DNA from: Microbacterium rhizomatis
Lineage (GTDB): Bacteria > Actinomycetota > Actinomycetes > Actinomycetales > Microbacteriaceae
NCBI RefSeq assembly: GCF_008710745.1
Contig: NZ_VYSA01000005.1
Span: forward strand, 1 to 64,000
DNA: 64,000 bases
Reading direction: 5' to 3'
Shown here: one piece after another, positions 25,360-33,379 of the stretch
How positions within the stretch are numbered: the first letter of the stretch is position 1
How the letters are laid out: each line of letters starts with the position of its first letter
Position numbers and translations under genes: made by a program
Notes under the pieces: generated by a model
The model's input: only the letters and a program-made list of their open reading frames with translations
What the model was told of the DNA's origin: nothing
Database searches by the model: none

Positions 25360-26844
25360 TCAGTTGAGCCATGATGTGCCGTTGAGCTCAGACATACGGA
25401 CAACCAAACGTGACATGAGCGTTTGATTCTCCCGTGTCGGGTTTACAGAGAAGAGCTCCTGTGCTCGTTCGACCGCGCGTGCGGCCCCGGCAGAGCCTGC
25501 GAGAAGTTCCTCAGTCGCCCAATGAATTGCCGCCGCAGTTGCGGCGACATCGACGCCTTCCTTAACGAGACCATTCACCGCCGACTCGTAGAGGTGCCGG
25601 CCGAGCACGGCATCTCCTGTTCGGAATGCGATTAGTCCGCCAGTTGCCGCGAGCACCAACTTCGCATGAGCGTTCGTCGACGCCCTCGCTGCTGATACGT
25701 AGTGCAGCGCCAATGCGATGTCTCCCGAGTGAGTAGCCGCGAACGCCGCGTTATTCAGCAGTAGTGGGTCATGTGGGTGCGCAACCAGGCCGACCTGTGC
25801 ACCGTGCAGAGCCGTCCGCCAGTCTTCTGCGATCGACGCCGCAAAGGACGTGAATAGAGCGGCCTGAAGCGAAAATGGCTGGTCAGCTTGCCAGGTCGCC
25901 GCTTCCATGGAAGCCTCTTGCCACTTCGATGCTCGAACGTGTGCGCGGAAGCGCGCTTCGTTCGCTGCCTCGACATCGAACGACGGCGTGTCTAGGCGAA
26001 GCCCCCTTGAGTCGGCCCACTCGGCTTGGGCGACAGTGTTTTCCGTCGGATCGATTAGAGATCTTCGGAACAAGTCTCGTGCGTTTCGGTCCCGTCCTGC
26101 TGCGAACTCGAGGGTGGCGAGTTCGCTTGCAAGCTCCGTGACATGTGATTCAGCGAAATCGCCGACTGCGAGAAGTTCTCGGGCCGGGCGCACTTCCTTG
26201 CGTTCGCCAGCGATCTCTGCGATTGCGAGTGCGGAGGCCATGAGCCAAGGGTCGGAGCGATGCACGTGACTAGTGGTCAGGATTGCGTGAGCGCGCGACG
26301 GATCGCCCTGGTGAAGGAAGAGCCGGGCCGCAGATCGAAGCACGAAGCGACTCCAGGGAGCGATCTGGAGTGCACCGAGAACCTGACGTCTAGCTCGGTC
26401 CCTCTCGCCTCGAATGGTATAGGCGAGCGCCAAGTCGACCCGTGCAACCGCATTCCGTGGTCGAACGCGCAATAAAGATCGGAGACGGGCGACCTGATCG
26501 ACGCTTGCGAGCGCTCCTACATCGGGCGCCGAGCGAGAGTCTTGCGAAATTGCTCGCAACGCAAATCCCCTGAGAGGCTCCTCAGGATCCGAGTCGAGAA
26601 GTTGCGAAGCTGCTTCAACAATCTGGTCGGCGTCGGCCCCCGATGCAATAAGCGCACTGACATAGTCGGCCCGCACCCATGACGAATCGGATTCCGCGAC
26701 CTCGTGGCGCAACTTGGCGACTTCATTTGACCGCTGAGATCCAGCAACATGAAGACTGCCGAGTTCGCTCCCTTCAGCGGTCCGACGAAACACACGCCAG
26801 CGAGGAACTACCTGACGGTCTGTGTCGCCAGGCTCGACGGTCAC
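25360..26844 (-). CDS. helical-repeat (TPR-like) protein paired with kinase
   Basis: This encodes 494 residues, almost wholly helical with TPR-like periodicity (LLRVRPRNAVARVDLALAYT, ALQIAPWSRFVLRSAARLF, VGLVAHPHDPLLLNNAAFAA, ALHYVSAARAS). There is no signal peptide or membrane segment. Its GTG start overlaps the stop of the kinase gene by four bases (GTGA), so the two are made together. TPR proteins typically bind partners; here it may sense a phage component or be the kinase substrate. I do not recognise a named system for this pair. Confidence 0.65.
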   Translation of the reverse strand: MTVEPGDTDRQVVPRWRVFRRTAEGSELGSLHVAGSQRSNEVAKLRHEVAESDSSWVRADYVSALIASGADADQIVEAASQLLDSDPEEPLRGFALRAISQDSRSAPDVGALASVDQVARLRSLLRVRPRNAVARVDLALAYTIRGERDRARRQVLGALQIAPWSRFVLRSAARLFLHQGDPSRAHAILTTSHVHRSDPWLMASALAIAEIAGERKEVRPARELLAVGDFAESHVTELASELATLEFAAGRDRNARDLFRRSLIDPTENTVAQAEWADSRGLRLDTPSFDVEAANEARFRAHVRASKWQEASMEAATWQADQPFSLQAALFTSFAASIAEDWRTALHGAQVGLVAHPHDPLLLNNAAFAATHSGDIALALHYVSAARASTNAHAKLVLAATGGLIAFRTGDAVLGRHLYESAVNGLVKEGVDVAATAAAIHWATEELLAGSAGAARAVERAQELFSVNPTRENQTLMSRLVVRMSELNGTSWLN

Positions 26845-27914
26845 GAGCTCGTCCCGAGCGCCCGTCGACGAGCCAAGAGATCCAAAGCTGAAACGACTCG
26901 ATCCAACGCGTAGGGAGAACCGTGCGCTTGGCGCCGCGTAACTGGATGCCCCCGTTTGGTCGGATCTGGCTCGCAGAGATACTCGACCATGGGAGTCAGA
27001 GATCCCGTCAATGCTGCGGGAAACCGAGTCGCGATGTGTTCGAGAGCGCCAGCGAATGCGTCTTCAAGGTACGGAATGGCTGCGTCGAAAGAGTCGCCAA
27101 ATCGCGCCCAGTGCAACTCCGGGGCGAGTTCATACGCCAGCAAAGCGTTCATGGTCCATGCTGTGAACGTGAAGCTGATTAGACTCCCAAGCTGGTAGAG
27201 GTCTGCTGCTTCTCGCCTCGTGCGCTCATCGGGATGCGCAAATCTGTAGAGCTGTTCAGGTGGTGCATACGCCGGGTCCCCGGGCATGATCGCCGAGTCG
27301 AGGGGGGACGGGTGGCCGCTTCGGTGTGCTTGGCCAAGGTCAGCCAGCTTGCCAACAGATCGTCCACCTGAGTCGTTTGGGAACACGAGAAAGTTGGACG
27401 GCTTGACATCTTGGTGAGCGACATGGATCGAATGGAGCTGACGCAGCCCGAGCGCCATGCTGTGCGCGTACTCGAGCCTCACTACATCATCGATGTCCGT
27501 GCTCATCGATAGCGCTTTGCGAACGTCGTGGGTTGCAAGCTCAAAAACGATGTAACTGACCGAGCCGAGCACGCCGAAGCCATCGATGAATATCTCTCCA
27601 TGGTCAATGGCCACCACGACGCGAGACAGCCGTCGCTCACCGCACATAAGACAGAGGTCACGCTCAGCAGCGAAAGCATTCGTGAGAGCGCGCATGTTGT
27701 CGACAAAGTTCCCGCCAATAAAAGCCCGAGCGATATTGAGGACTTTGACGAATCCTTGCGTTCCGTCCGGCCGGCTCGCGAAATAGCAGATGCCGAAGTT
27801 CCCACCGGTAGCATCCGGATCAATGTCGCGCTTGCGATGTATCGTCCAGCCGCCCGGAAGTTCAACCCCTTCGAGTGAGTTCGCTGCATTAGGAATTGAA
27901 TCTGCTATGCCCAT
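26841..27914 (-). CDS. Ser/Thr protein kinase-like protein
   Basis: The 357-residue cytoplasmic protein has kinase landmarks: a glycine loop in ATGGNFGICYFA, the ATP-binding Lys in GFVKVLN (about K57), the catalytic loop HQDVKPSN (H167, D169; HRD changed to HQD), the metal-binding DLG instead of DFG (D192) and APPE in place of APE. All catalytic Asp/Lys residues are kept, so it is probably active. Unlike housekeeping PknA/B types there is no transmembrane segment or PASTA domain. Kinases with modified HRD/DFG motifs occur in several defence systems. The ATG at 27914 has GGGAG six to nine bases upstream, and an alternative ATG lies 12 bases earlier. It is the first gene of a two-gene operon. 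Confidence 0.82.
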   Translation of the reverse strand: MGIADSIPNAANSLEGVELPGGWTIHRKRDIDPDATGGNFGICYFASRPDGTQGFVKVLNIARAFIGGNFVDNMRALTNAFAAERDLCLMCGERRLSRVVVAIDHGEIFIDGFGVLGSVSYIVFELATHDVRKALSMSTDIDDVVRLEYAHSMALGLRQLHSIHVAHQDVKPSNFLVFPNDSGGRSVGKLADLGQAHRSGHPSPLDSAIMPGDPAYAPPEQLYRFAHPDERTRREAADLYQLGSLISFTFTAWTMNALLAYELAPELHWARFGDSFDAAIPYLEDAFAGALEHIATRFPAALTGSLTPMVEYLCEPDPTKRGHPVTRRQAHGSPYALDRVVSALDLLARRRALGTSS

Positions 27915-28134
27915 TTGGTCTCCCATTACAGTCTCTGTAGCGATCTAGCTGAAACCCCAAACCGACCTTCAAGCTGCGGCTGAACTCCGCGTCAGGCAGT
28001 GCACCAGGCTAAGTCCGAAGCGAGCAAAGCAATTATCTCAGATCGGTGAAATCCTCCAGCGCGACCACCTAGCACCGTAGATTCCACCTAAAAGTGGGCC
28101 ATTGAAGATGGCAACGGACCACACTCTTCACAGC

Positions 28135-29568
28135 TCAGCGGACCTTCGTGGGGAGGCGTCTTGCATCCCCGCGCGCAAAGCGTGCTGGTCCGCAGTTTGG
28201 GCAACGCGGGTCGATCCTTTGTGAGTATTCCACGGTCTCGTCGATGAGCGGGTGGATGGTCATCCAACGGTCGGGGGTTACGAGATCGGAAGTCAGGCCG
28301 GTGACACTCATCATCCAGTCGTTGACGGCGTGGGCGGCTGCGACGGCGTTGAGCGTGATGACGCTGGGTGAGGGAACGTCGGCATCGTCGAGATATCGCT
28401 GTCGGCGACGTTCGCCTTGGCTCTTGGCTTCCTCCTGGAGCAGGACGGGGCTGATCAGTTGAGCGCAGCGTAGACACCCGTCGCCCGGGACGCTGGCGCG
28501 AACTGCGGAGAAGATGTCCGCGATCTCGCCGCCCTCCTCCACGAGGGATACCTTCGCGCCGACCTGCGTGGTGGGGATGAAGTACTGGTGGGTGAGCACA
28601 TCGACCAGCCGACGGGCGGAGTGGGCATCCGCGGCAAGGAAGATGTGATCGCAGTCCTTCAGCATCTCTGCGACCTCGGGTTCAAGCACATCATCGACAA
28701 CGGTGGTGACAGTGACGGTACGGGACGCTTCGCGTGCCACACGCGCGGCGATCTTGACTTTGGGCTCTGCGAGTCCGCGGCCGATCCGTCGGACCCACTC
28801 GGGTCGATTTTCGGCGGTGAGCAAACTCCGAGCATCCCGTCGGCGCGCGCCGACGACGCGGGAGAGGTTGGAGATCTCGATCCGGTCGGGATCGATCAGG
28901 AGGATCTCACCAACGCCAAGGCGGGCGACGTACTCGTTGACGAGAGATCCGGCGCCGCCGAGGCCGATGATTGCGACGCGTTGCGTAGCGAGGATTGCCT
29001 GGCCGCGGTCCCCGAATATCCGCGACTGGCGGTCGTACGCTTCGCCGGCGTGGGCGGGGCGCCGTGGCTCCGGATGGAGCTGGAGTTGTGGGCGCCCCAC
29101 GACCTGCAGGCGATCGATGGTCACGCGAGTGCCGTCGGCGAGCCAAAGGTCGCCCGCCACGGCGTTGCGGGCGAACACCAGCGCACCCACCGCGGGTCGT
29201 TGAGTGATGTCCAGGAGGGCGGGATAACCGCGCTCGTGTGAGGCCATATCGATATCGGAAAACTCGACTCGATCGATACCGCCGTGGCAGTGCACGGCCA
29301 CGTAGATCAGCTGGTCGTCGGCACAGGACTCTGCCGCGTGCAACACGAACTGGGGTGTGAGCTTGCGGTACCCGCGATCGCCCGGGATGTAGTCGATCCC
29401 GTCGAGCGCGTAGAGGATGTCGTGTACGAGGAGCCGGCTGCCACGAGATGTCTGGGCCAGGCCGCACCGCAGGATCGCGGCGTGCTCGTCTCGGTCCCCA
29501 GGGTAAAGGTGGGCGAAGAGCGCCCGCCAATCGTCCTGGGTGATGTGTACCGACCAGGGGCCGTTCAT
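28135..29568 (-). CDS. JAMM protease-E1 (ThiF) fusion of a ubiquitin-like pathway
   Basis: The protein is 477 residues. The N-terminal JAB/MPN domain has a full JAMM motif: Glu in GDRDEHAAIL (E28), HCH (H93, H95), S104 and D107 in FSDIDM. The E1/ThiF domain starts near residue 190 with VAIIGLGGAGSLVNEYVARL, then LLIDPDRIEISNLSR. Two CxxC pairs (GDGCLRCAQ and RCPNCGPAR) likely bind zinc. The enzyme should adenylate the Ubl C-terminus, while the protease half trims the Ubl precursor or removes conjugates. I prefer ATG 29568, which overlaps the E2 stop as ATGA, over the upstream ATG. It is last in the Ubl-E2-E1 operon. JAB-E1 fusions of this kind are known from comparative genomics of bacterial ubiquitin-like systems. 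Confidence 0.88.
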   Translation of the reverse strand: MNGPWSVHITQDDWRALFAHLYPGDRDEHAAILRCGLAQTSRGSRLLVHDILYALDGIDYIPGDRGYRKLTPQFVLHAAESCADDQLIYVAVHCHGGIDRVEFSDIDMASHERGYPALLDITQRPAVGALVFARNAVAGDLWLADGTRVTIDRLQVVGRPQLQLHPEPRRPAHAGEAYDRQSRIFGDRGQAILATQRVAIIGLGGAGSLVNEYVARLGVGEILLIDPDRIEISNLSRVVGARRRDARSLLTAENRPEWVRRIGRGLAEPKVKIAARVAREASRTVTVTTVVDDVLEPEVAEMLKDCDHIFLAADAHSARRLVDVLTHQYFIPTTQVGAKVSLVEEGGEIADIFSAVRASVPGDGCLRCAQLISPVLLQEEAKSQGERRRQRYLDDADVPSPSVITLNAVAAAHAVNDWMMSVTGLTSDLVTPDRWMTIHPLIDETVEYSQRIDPRCPNCGPARFARGDARRLPTKVR

Positions 29569-29966
29569 CCGCGGAGCCATTCCAGGATGCGGTGCAGCTT
29601 CGATGCGGCGGTGTCCAGGTCGGGATCCCAATTTCGGCTGCTGCGGGACAGCTGGGTGACCGGCTCGGTGTCACCATCGGGCCCCCAGGCGACCTGCTGA
29701 AACCCGTCCCCGGACTGCAGCGCGGTGCCATCCCGCAGAGTGAGCCCGGGGGCGCAGACGTGCGGGTAAACCTGTGCCTCGGGGTAGCTGTACACAAGGT
29801 GGAAACCGATCCACGATGACCGGAGGTTGAATCGATCTCCGAGCGCAAGCGGCTCAACCTTGACAAATGTTCCCCCGACGCCGTCCTCACGATGAGTGAC
29901 GACGGCGTCGGGGAAGGATGCCACGAGTTGCTCGAGCGCCTCGGCAACGTCTTCAGCGAGCGCCAT
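29565..29966 (-). CDS. E2-like conjugating protein
   Basis: The 133-residue protein has the short E2/UBC-like core seen in bacterial ubiquitin-like operons: GGTFVKVEPLALGDRFNLR, GFHLVYSYPEAQVYPHV and a single cysteine at C71 in YPHVCAPGL, which would be the thioester-forming residue. WDPDLDTAASKLHRILEWL forms the closing helix. It lies two bases after the Ubl gene and overlaps the E1 gene by four bases, so all three are made together. The E2 role rests on context and fold pattern; a structural comparison would be needed to be certain C71 is catalytic. Confidence 0.75.
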   Translation of the reverse strand: MALAEDVAEALEQLVASFPDAVVTHREDGVGGTFVKVEPLALGDRFNLRSSWIGFHLVYSYPEAQVYPHVCAPGLTLRDGTALQSGDGFQQVAWGPDGDTEPVTQLSRSSRNWDPDLDTAASKLHRILEWLRG

Positions 29967-29968
29967 GG

Positions 29969-30229
29969 TCAGGAATTGTCCTCGCCGGTCACAGCGCGGA
30001 ACTCATCGCCGTTCTGAACGGTGATCGTGTCGGTGTCGGCAACAGGATGAAACTTCGCGCCCTTCTTCTCGGACAGCTGGAAGTCCAGTCCGATGGCGAC
30101 GCCCTGAGCGATGGCGGACTCCTTGATGACGCGTCCGGTGACGTGCTTGTCGGGCAGGTCGACCGGCTTGCGGTTGACGGTGACGCTGACAACCCGGTTC
30201 TTGACCTTCTCGGTGATGGTGCTGGACAT
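29969..30229 (-). CDS. ubiquitin-like protein (multiubiquitin-domain type)
   Basis: The 86-residue protein has a beta-grasp pattern: VVSVTVNRKPVDLPDKHVTG, a helix IKESAIAQG, LDFQLSEKKGAKF, and the closing strand TITVQNGDEFRAV. This matches the bacterial multi-ubiquitin family in single-copy form. The C-terminus is TGEDNS, so the only possible conjugating Gly (G82) is followed by four residues; trimming by the JAMM protease downstream would expose it. It is first in the Ubl-E2-E1 operon. The promoter region upstream holds paired direct repeats shared with the divergent repressor gene. Confidence 0.85.
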   Translation of the reverse strand: MSSTITEKVKNRVVSVTVNRKPVDLPDKHVTGRVIKESAIAQGVAIGLDFQLSEKKGAKFHPVADTDTITVQNGDEFRAVTGEDNS

Positions 30230-30260
30230 GGCTTCTCCTTGCTCTACTCTGAAACTCCCA

Positions 30261-30309
30261 CGATTGCAAGAGTCGAACTCTATTCTAGCACGCGATTGCA
30301 GAAGTCAAA
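30261..30309. promoter_or_regulatory. promoter and paired operator repeats between Ubl operon and XRE gene
   Basis: Two imperfect 17-base direct repeats, CGATTGCAAGAGTCGAA (30261-30277) and CGATTGCAGAAGTCAAA (30293-30309), lie 32 bases apart, about three helical turns. On the minus strand the second repeat includes TTGACT, followed after 15 bases by TAGAAT, a plausible promoter for the Ubl operon. The repeats are well placed as operators for the neighbouring XRE protein. Confidence 0.65.
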
Positions 30310-30324
30310 TTGAAAGGCACACTC

Positions 30325-30675
30325 ATGGCCAAGGGCACCTTCGACGCCGCCGCCTTCTACGCCGCCCTCAATCAAACGCGTGAGGCGCGACAGCTGACCT
30401 GGAAGCAGGTCGCCGCGCAGGCCGGCGTAAGCGCATCCACTCTCACCCGTATGGCGCAAGGGAAACGCCCGGACGTCGACGGGCTGGCCGCACTTGCGGC
30501 GTGGAGCAGCCTGAACGCCGACACGTTCGTAAATAGAGGCGACTCCGATGCCGAACCGGAGACGATAGCGATGATCTCCACCTACCTGCGAGCGGACAAG
30601 CATCTTTCGGCTGATGCAGCCCACGCCCTGGAAAGCATCATCGCCACCTCGTACAACCAGCTGCGGAAGAAGTAG
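30325..30675 (+). CDS. XRE-family helix-turn-helix repressor
   Basis: The 116-residue protein has a Cro/CI-type helix-turn-helix at residues about 12-65 (LNQTREARQLTWKQVAAQAGVSASTLTRM is the core, with QGKRPDVDGLAALAAW after it). It is divergent from the Ubl operon and followed 26 bases later by an ImmA/IrrE protease gene. Such XRE-ImmA pairs act as a repressor and its inactivating protease in ICE and phage control. I use ATG 30325 with AAAGG eight bases upstream; a TTG at 30310 would add five residues. Binding to the paired repeats at 30261-30309 is inferred. Confidence 0.85.
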   Translation: MAKGTFDAAAFYAALNQTREARQLTWKQVAAQAGVSASTLTRMAQGKRPDVDGLAALAAWSSLNADTFVNRGDSDAEPETIAMISTYLRADKHLSADAAHALESIIATSYNQLRKK

Positions 30676-30701
30676 CCACGCACGCTCTTGGAGGGGCTCC
30701 C

Positions 30702-31265
30702 ATGGCATCGACTGCCGGGTTCGTCAAAAAGCACGTCACCGATCTCGCCTACCAGACTCGCGAGGAGCTTGGCCTGAGTCCGTTCGACCGACTCGACCCA
30801 CTTGCACTCGCGGAGTATTTGGCAATCCCGGTCCGCAAACTCTCCGAGCTGCGAGACGAGAATCCGCAGGCGAGCGACTACTTCTTGACAGGCGACCCCG
30901 GCGCGTTTTCTGCGGTGACCGTCTTCCGCGGAACCGAGCGCCGCATCTTGCACAACGACGCCCACTCTCCCGGCCGTCAAGCCAGCAACATCTGCCACGA
31001 ACTAGGTCACGGTCTTCTCCTGCACGAGCCGACCCCCGCACTGGACGGCTCAGGGTGCCGAGACTGGGACCAAGTGATGGAAGACCAGGCGCAGTGGATG
31101 GCTGGTGCATTGCTCGTCCACGAAACAGGCCTCATCTCGGCACTGCGTCGGGGGCAAGACGTCGTCGACATCGCAAGGCGATACGGCACCAGCGAAGACA
31201 TGGTTACGTGGCGAATCAACATGACGGCTGCATATCGGCGCGCGCGGCAACCAGTACGGAGGTAG
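30702..31265 (+). CDS. ImmA/IrrE-family metallopeptidase
   Basis: The 187-residue protein carries the zinc-binding HExxH as ICHELGHGLLLHEP (around residues 100-110) with a downstream acidic residue in DQVMEDQAQWMAGALL, the ImmA/IrrE pattern. The C-terminal part has ARRYGTSEDMVTWRINMT, the usual closing helix pair. Family members cleave XRE-type repressors (ImmR in ICEBs1, DdrO in Deinococcus) after stress. GGAGG lies just upstream of the ATG. Position behind the XRE gene and next to the Ubl operon suggests it relieves repression of that operon, and possibly of excision. Confidence 0.9.
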   Translation: MASTAGFVKKHVTDLAYQTREELGLSPFDRLDPLALAEYLAIPVRKLSELRDENPQASDYFLTGDPGAFSAVTVFRGTERRILHNDAHSPGRQASNICHELGHGLLLHEPTPALDGSGCRDWDQVMEDQAQWMAGALLVHETGLISALRRGQDVVDIARRYGTSEDMVTWRINMTAAYRRARQPVRR

Positions 31266-31497
31266 AGCAGCTGGGACGCGGGTGTCGTATGGGCTCATTT
31301 GATGCCCCTCCTCGCGACGAGCGGCGACGAACCCGCCGCAAGTGTTGGAGAAAGGATTCTCGTAGCAAAGGCGACGTTGCGCCGGACTCAGCGCATTCGG
31401 CGACTGAGCACTCGACCCGACAGTTGGGACGGGCGCGCGGCTTTGGATCTTGCGCGATCTGCACGCCAAACCCATCCCGGCCCGAAATAGGGAGCCG

Positions 31498-31965
31498 CTA
31501 CTTAGAGTGGCTCTGGCTAGCCCACGCGTCCCACTCTCGGTCGTCGACCGCATTCGCCCACTCGCGAGGTTGATGGGCTTTGTGGCCGTTCGAACACTGG
31601 CCGTAGTACGCGTGACGGAGGCGGGCCCGTGCGACGTCGAGTTGCTCGTGCCATCGGATCGGCCCGAGTCCCGCGTCCGAGGGGTCGAATGCAGCGATGT
31701 GGCTGGCGTGCAGCGCCGCGAGCTCCTCGACGAGCTCATCATGTCTCCACCAGCACACCGGCACGACCGACTCCGAGAAGTCATAGCGGACGGTGACCCA
31801 CTCCACCCACTCGCGCAGCGAGTCCCACGCGGCAGGGGCATCGGCATCCTTCAGCTTCTGCCAGGCGGTGAGGGTTGGCGGTACGGCGGGGATCTCGAAG
31901 TGGACGTCGCTGATGTCCTCGCGCAGGAGGAAGTCGAGGTCGAGGGGGCTATCGTCATCGATCAC
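31498..31965 (-). CDS. DUF4913-like protein of mobile elements
   Basis: The 155-residue protein contains WVEWVTVRYDFSESVVPVCWWRHDELVEELAAL and FDPSDAGLGPIRWHEQLDVAR (only parts quoted), a pattern common to a family (DUF4913-like) found on actinobacterial plasmids and integrative elements. Its function is unknown. It starts with GTG at 31965, with AAGGG eight bases upstream. It probably belongs to the element's maintenance or transfer genes rather than to defence cargo. Confidence 0.65.
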   Translation of the reverse strand: MIDDDSPLDLDFLLREDISDVHFEIPAVPPTLTAWQKLKDADAPAAWDSLREWVEWVTVRYDFSESVVPVCWWRHDELVEELAALHASHIAAFDPSDAGLGPIRWHEQLDVARARLRHAYYGQCSNGHKAHQPREWANAVDDREWDAWASQSHSK

Positions 31966-32095
31966 GCTGCAATCCCTTCGAGAAGGTCGAGCCCCCGGCT
32001 GAGCGCCTGGGGAGCGAGTGCGGAACCTGCGCTGCTCGCGCGGTGGCGTAACCGTACTGCGTCGCGGTTGTCATGTCCACGGTGAGAGTCGGCTC

Positions 32096-32278
32096 TCAGG
32101 CGCGAACGCCAAACACCCGCAGCAACGCAGCGCGCGGGATCATCAGCCGTGGGCCGAGTTCGACCGTCGGGATCGTGCCGGACTCGATACCGAGCTTGAT
32201 CGTGCGGTAGTCGACGCCGACGAGCTTGGCAGCATCCTTCATCGTCAGGGCCAGGCAGTCTTGCGATCGATTCATCAC
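32096..32278 (-). CDS. excisionase-like helix-turn-helix protein
   Basis: The 60-residue protein is made of one MerR/AlpA-type winged helix-turn-helix: LTMKDAAKLVGVDYRTIKLG, then GTIPTVELGPRLMIPRAALLRVFG. This is the usual form of small excisionases and DNA-binding subunits of actinobacterial integrative elements. It would direct the integrase toward excision or regulate its gene. It is about 25 kb from the integrase gene but near the right att site. Confidence 0.8.
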   Translation of the reverse strand: MMNRSQDCLALTMKDAAKLVGVDYRTIKLGIESGTIPTVELGPRLMIPRAALLRVFGVRA

Positions 32279-32393
32279 ATTTCCCTTCGTGAGCCAGCAA
32301 TGTCAGTCTCCCTTCGCTGCAAGCTAGCATAGATTTGAGCCAAGATCGACAGTCTTCTTCGCGATTCCGCACCCACCTGGAATAGTGGGCGTC

Positions 32394-33038
32394 ATGGCAG
32401 ACGTCGAGACATATGGCATCAGCGACGAACGCATTGATCTGGGCAGCGGGGTGACGCTGCCAACGTCTTGGCATGCGCGGGTATCGGGAGAGCAGGACGT
32501 ACCCGGCACGATCACGGTGCGGGTGGAGTGGGATGCCGCACTCGGCCGCTCTGCGGTCGCCTTCGCGGCGCTCGAGCGCGACGGGGAGGGCGTCGACATC
32601 ACTGGCCAGGTGCTACGCGAGGTGCGCACGCACTGGATCATGGCAATGTCCGCTCTCGAGGTCGTCACCGTTGACGTAGTCGCGGCTGAGGATGGCGACC
32701 ATGACCGCATCTCGGCAGGGGAATTCCTCAGCCGAATGCAGGCGCAGGAGGATCGTGACCGTCAGGATTCCCTCGCCGACGCGGTGGGCGTCTATCGAGT
32801 CGCGACCGCGCTCAGCTACCCGCCGCTCAAACTCGTCGCCGACACCCTTAACGTTAGCCAGAGCACCGCGACCCGGCTCATGAGTCGCGCGCGAGATACG
32901 GGTTTGGCGCCCGAAGTTCGGATCCAGGAGCCGCGGCGAGCGCCGGCGATAGACCCCTACAACCTCCGCAAGCCGTTCGACCCTTCGGGACCGCACTACG
33001 GACCGTCGCATCCCGGAGGTCCGTCGATCGGACGATGA
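32394..33038 (+). CDS. putative helix-turn-helix protein of the element
   Basis: The 214-residue protein has an N-terminal beta-rich part (LGSGVTLPTSWHARVSG, GTITVRVEWDAALGRSAVAF) and a later helix-turn-helix-like segment (YPPLKLVADTLNVSQSTATRLMSRARDTG is the region; NVSQSTATRL is the recognition helix). The proline-rich C-terminus (SGPHYGPSHPGG) looks disordered. It is close to the right end of the element, where regulators or replication helpers often lie. ATG 32394 is preferred over GTG 32385, which has too little room for a ribosome site. The exact function is unknown. Confidence 0.65.
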   Translation: MADVETYGISDERIDLGSGVTLPTSWHARVSGEQDVPGTITVRVEWDAALGRSAVAFAALERDGEGVDITGQVLREVRTHWIMAMSALEVVTVDVVAAEDGDHDRISAGEFLSRMQAQEDRDRQDSLADAVGVYRVATALSYPPLKLVADTLNVSQSTATRLMSRARDTGLAPEVRIQEPRRAPAIDPYNLRKPFDPSGPHYGPSHPGGPSIGR

Positions 33039-33222
33039 GCAACTCCGCTGTGGTTCGACAGACCGCTCCGATGCCGTCTCCACACCGTTATCGGCGATTT
33101 GCGCAGTATGCTCAACCAGGTAGACTTCTGCTACCAGAAGCTGAGCAATGTGCCTATTTGAGCCTATTTGTCGATAGTGTCGATTTTGATGGCGGGATCA
33201 CCGCCTTGAAGGGAGCCAGAAG

Positions 33223-33244
33223 CCCCGATTTTTCGGGGATTTTT
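33223..33244. terminator. rho-independent terminator near the right end
   Basis: CCCCGA (33223-33228) and TCGGGG (33233-33238) form a hairpin with a TTTT loop, followed by ATTTTT. It should end transcription from the island toward the chromosome. The reverse strand has a less clear T-run. Confidence 0.7.
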
Positions 33245-33252
33245 GCCCGCAT
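33240..33252 (+). promoter_or_regulatory. putative integrase arm-type site (right)
   Basis: TTTTTGCCCGCAT repeats the motif at 5558-5570, again next to a second TTGCCCGC. It lies 128 bases inside the right att core. The motif overlaps the T-run of the terminator, so the match could be partly chance. Confidence 0.4.
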
Positions 33253-33379
33253 CTTGCCCGCGAACTGTTTGCCGCAGCCTGTTTTGAGCGGTCGCACGTT
33301 GTTGTCGGACGTCTCATCGATCCGCGTAATTCCGCGGTTTTCGTCGATTTCAGCTGGATTGAGCATTATGCTCAATGTT

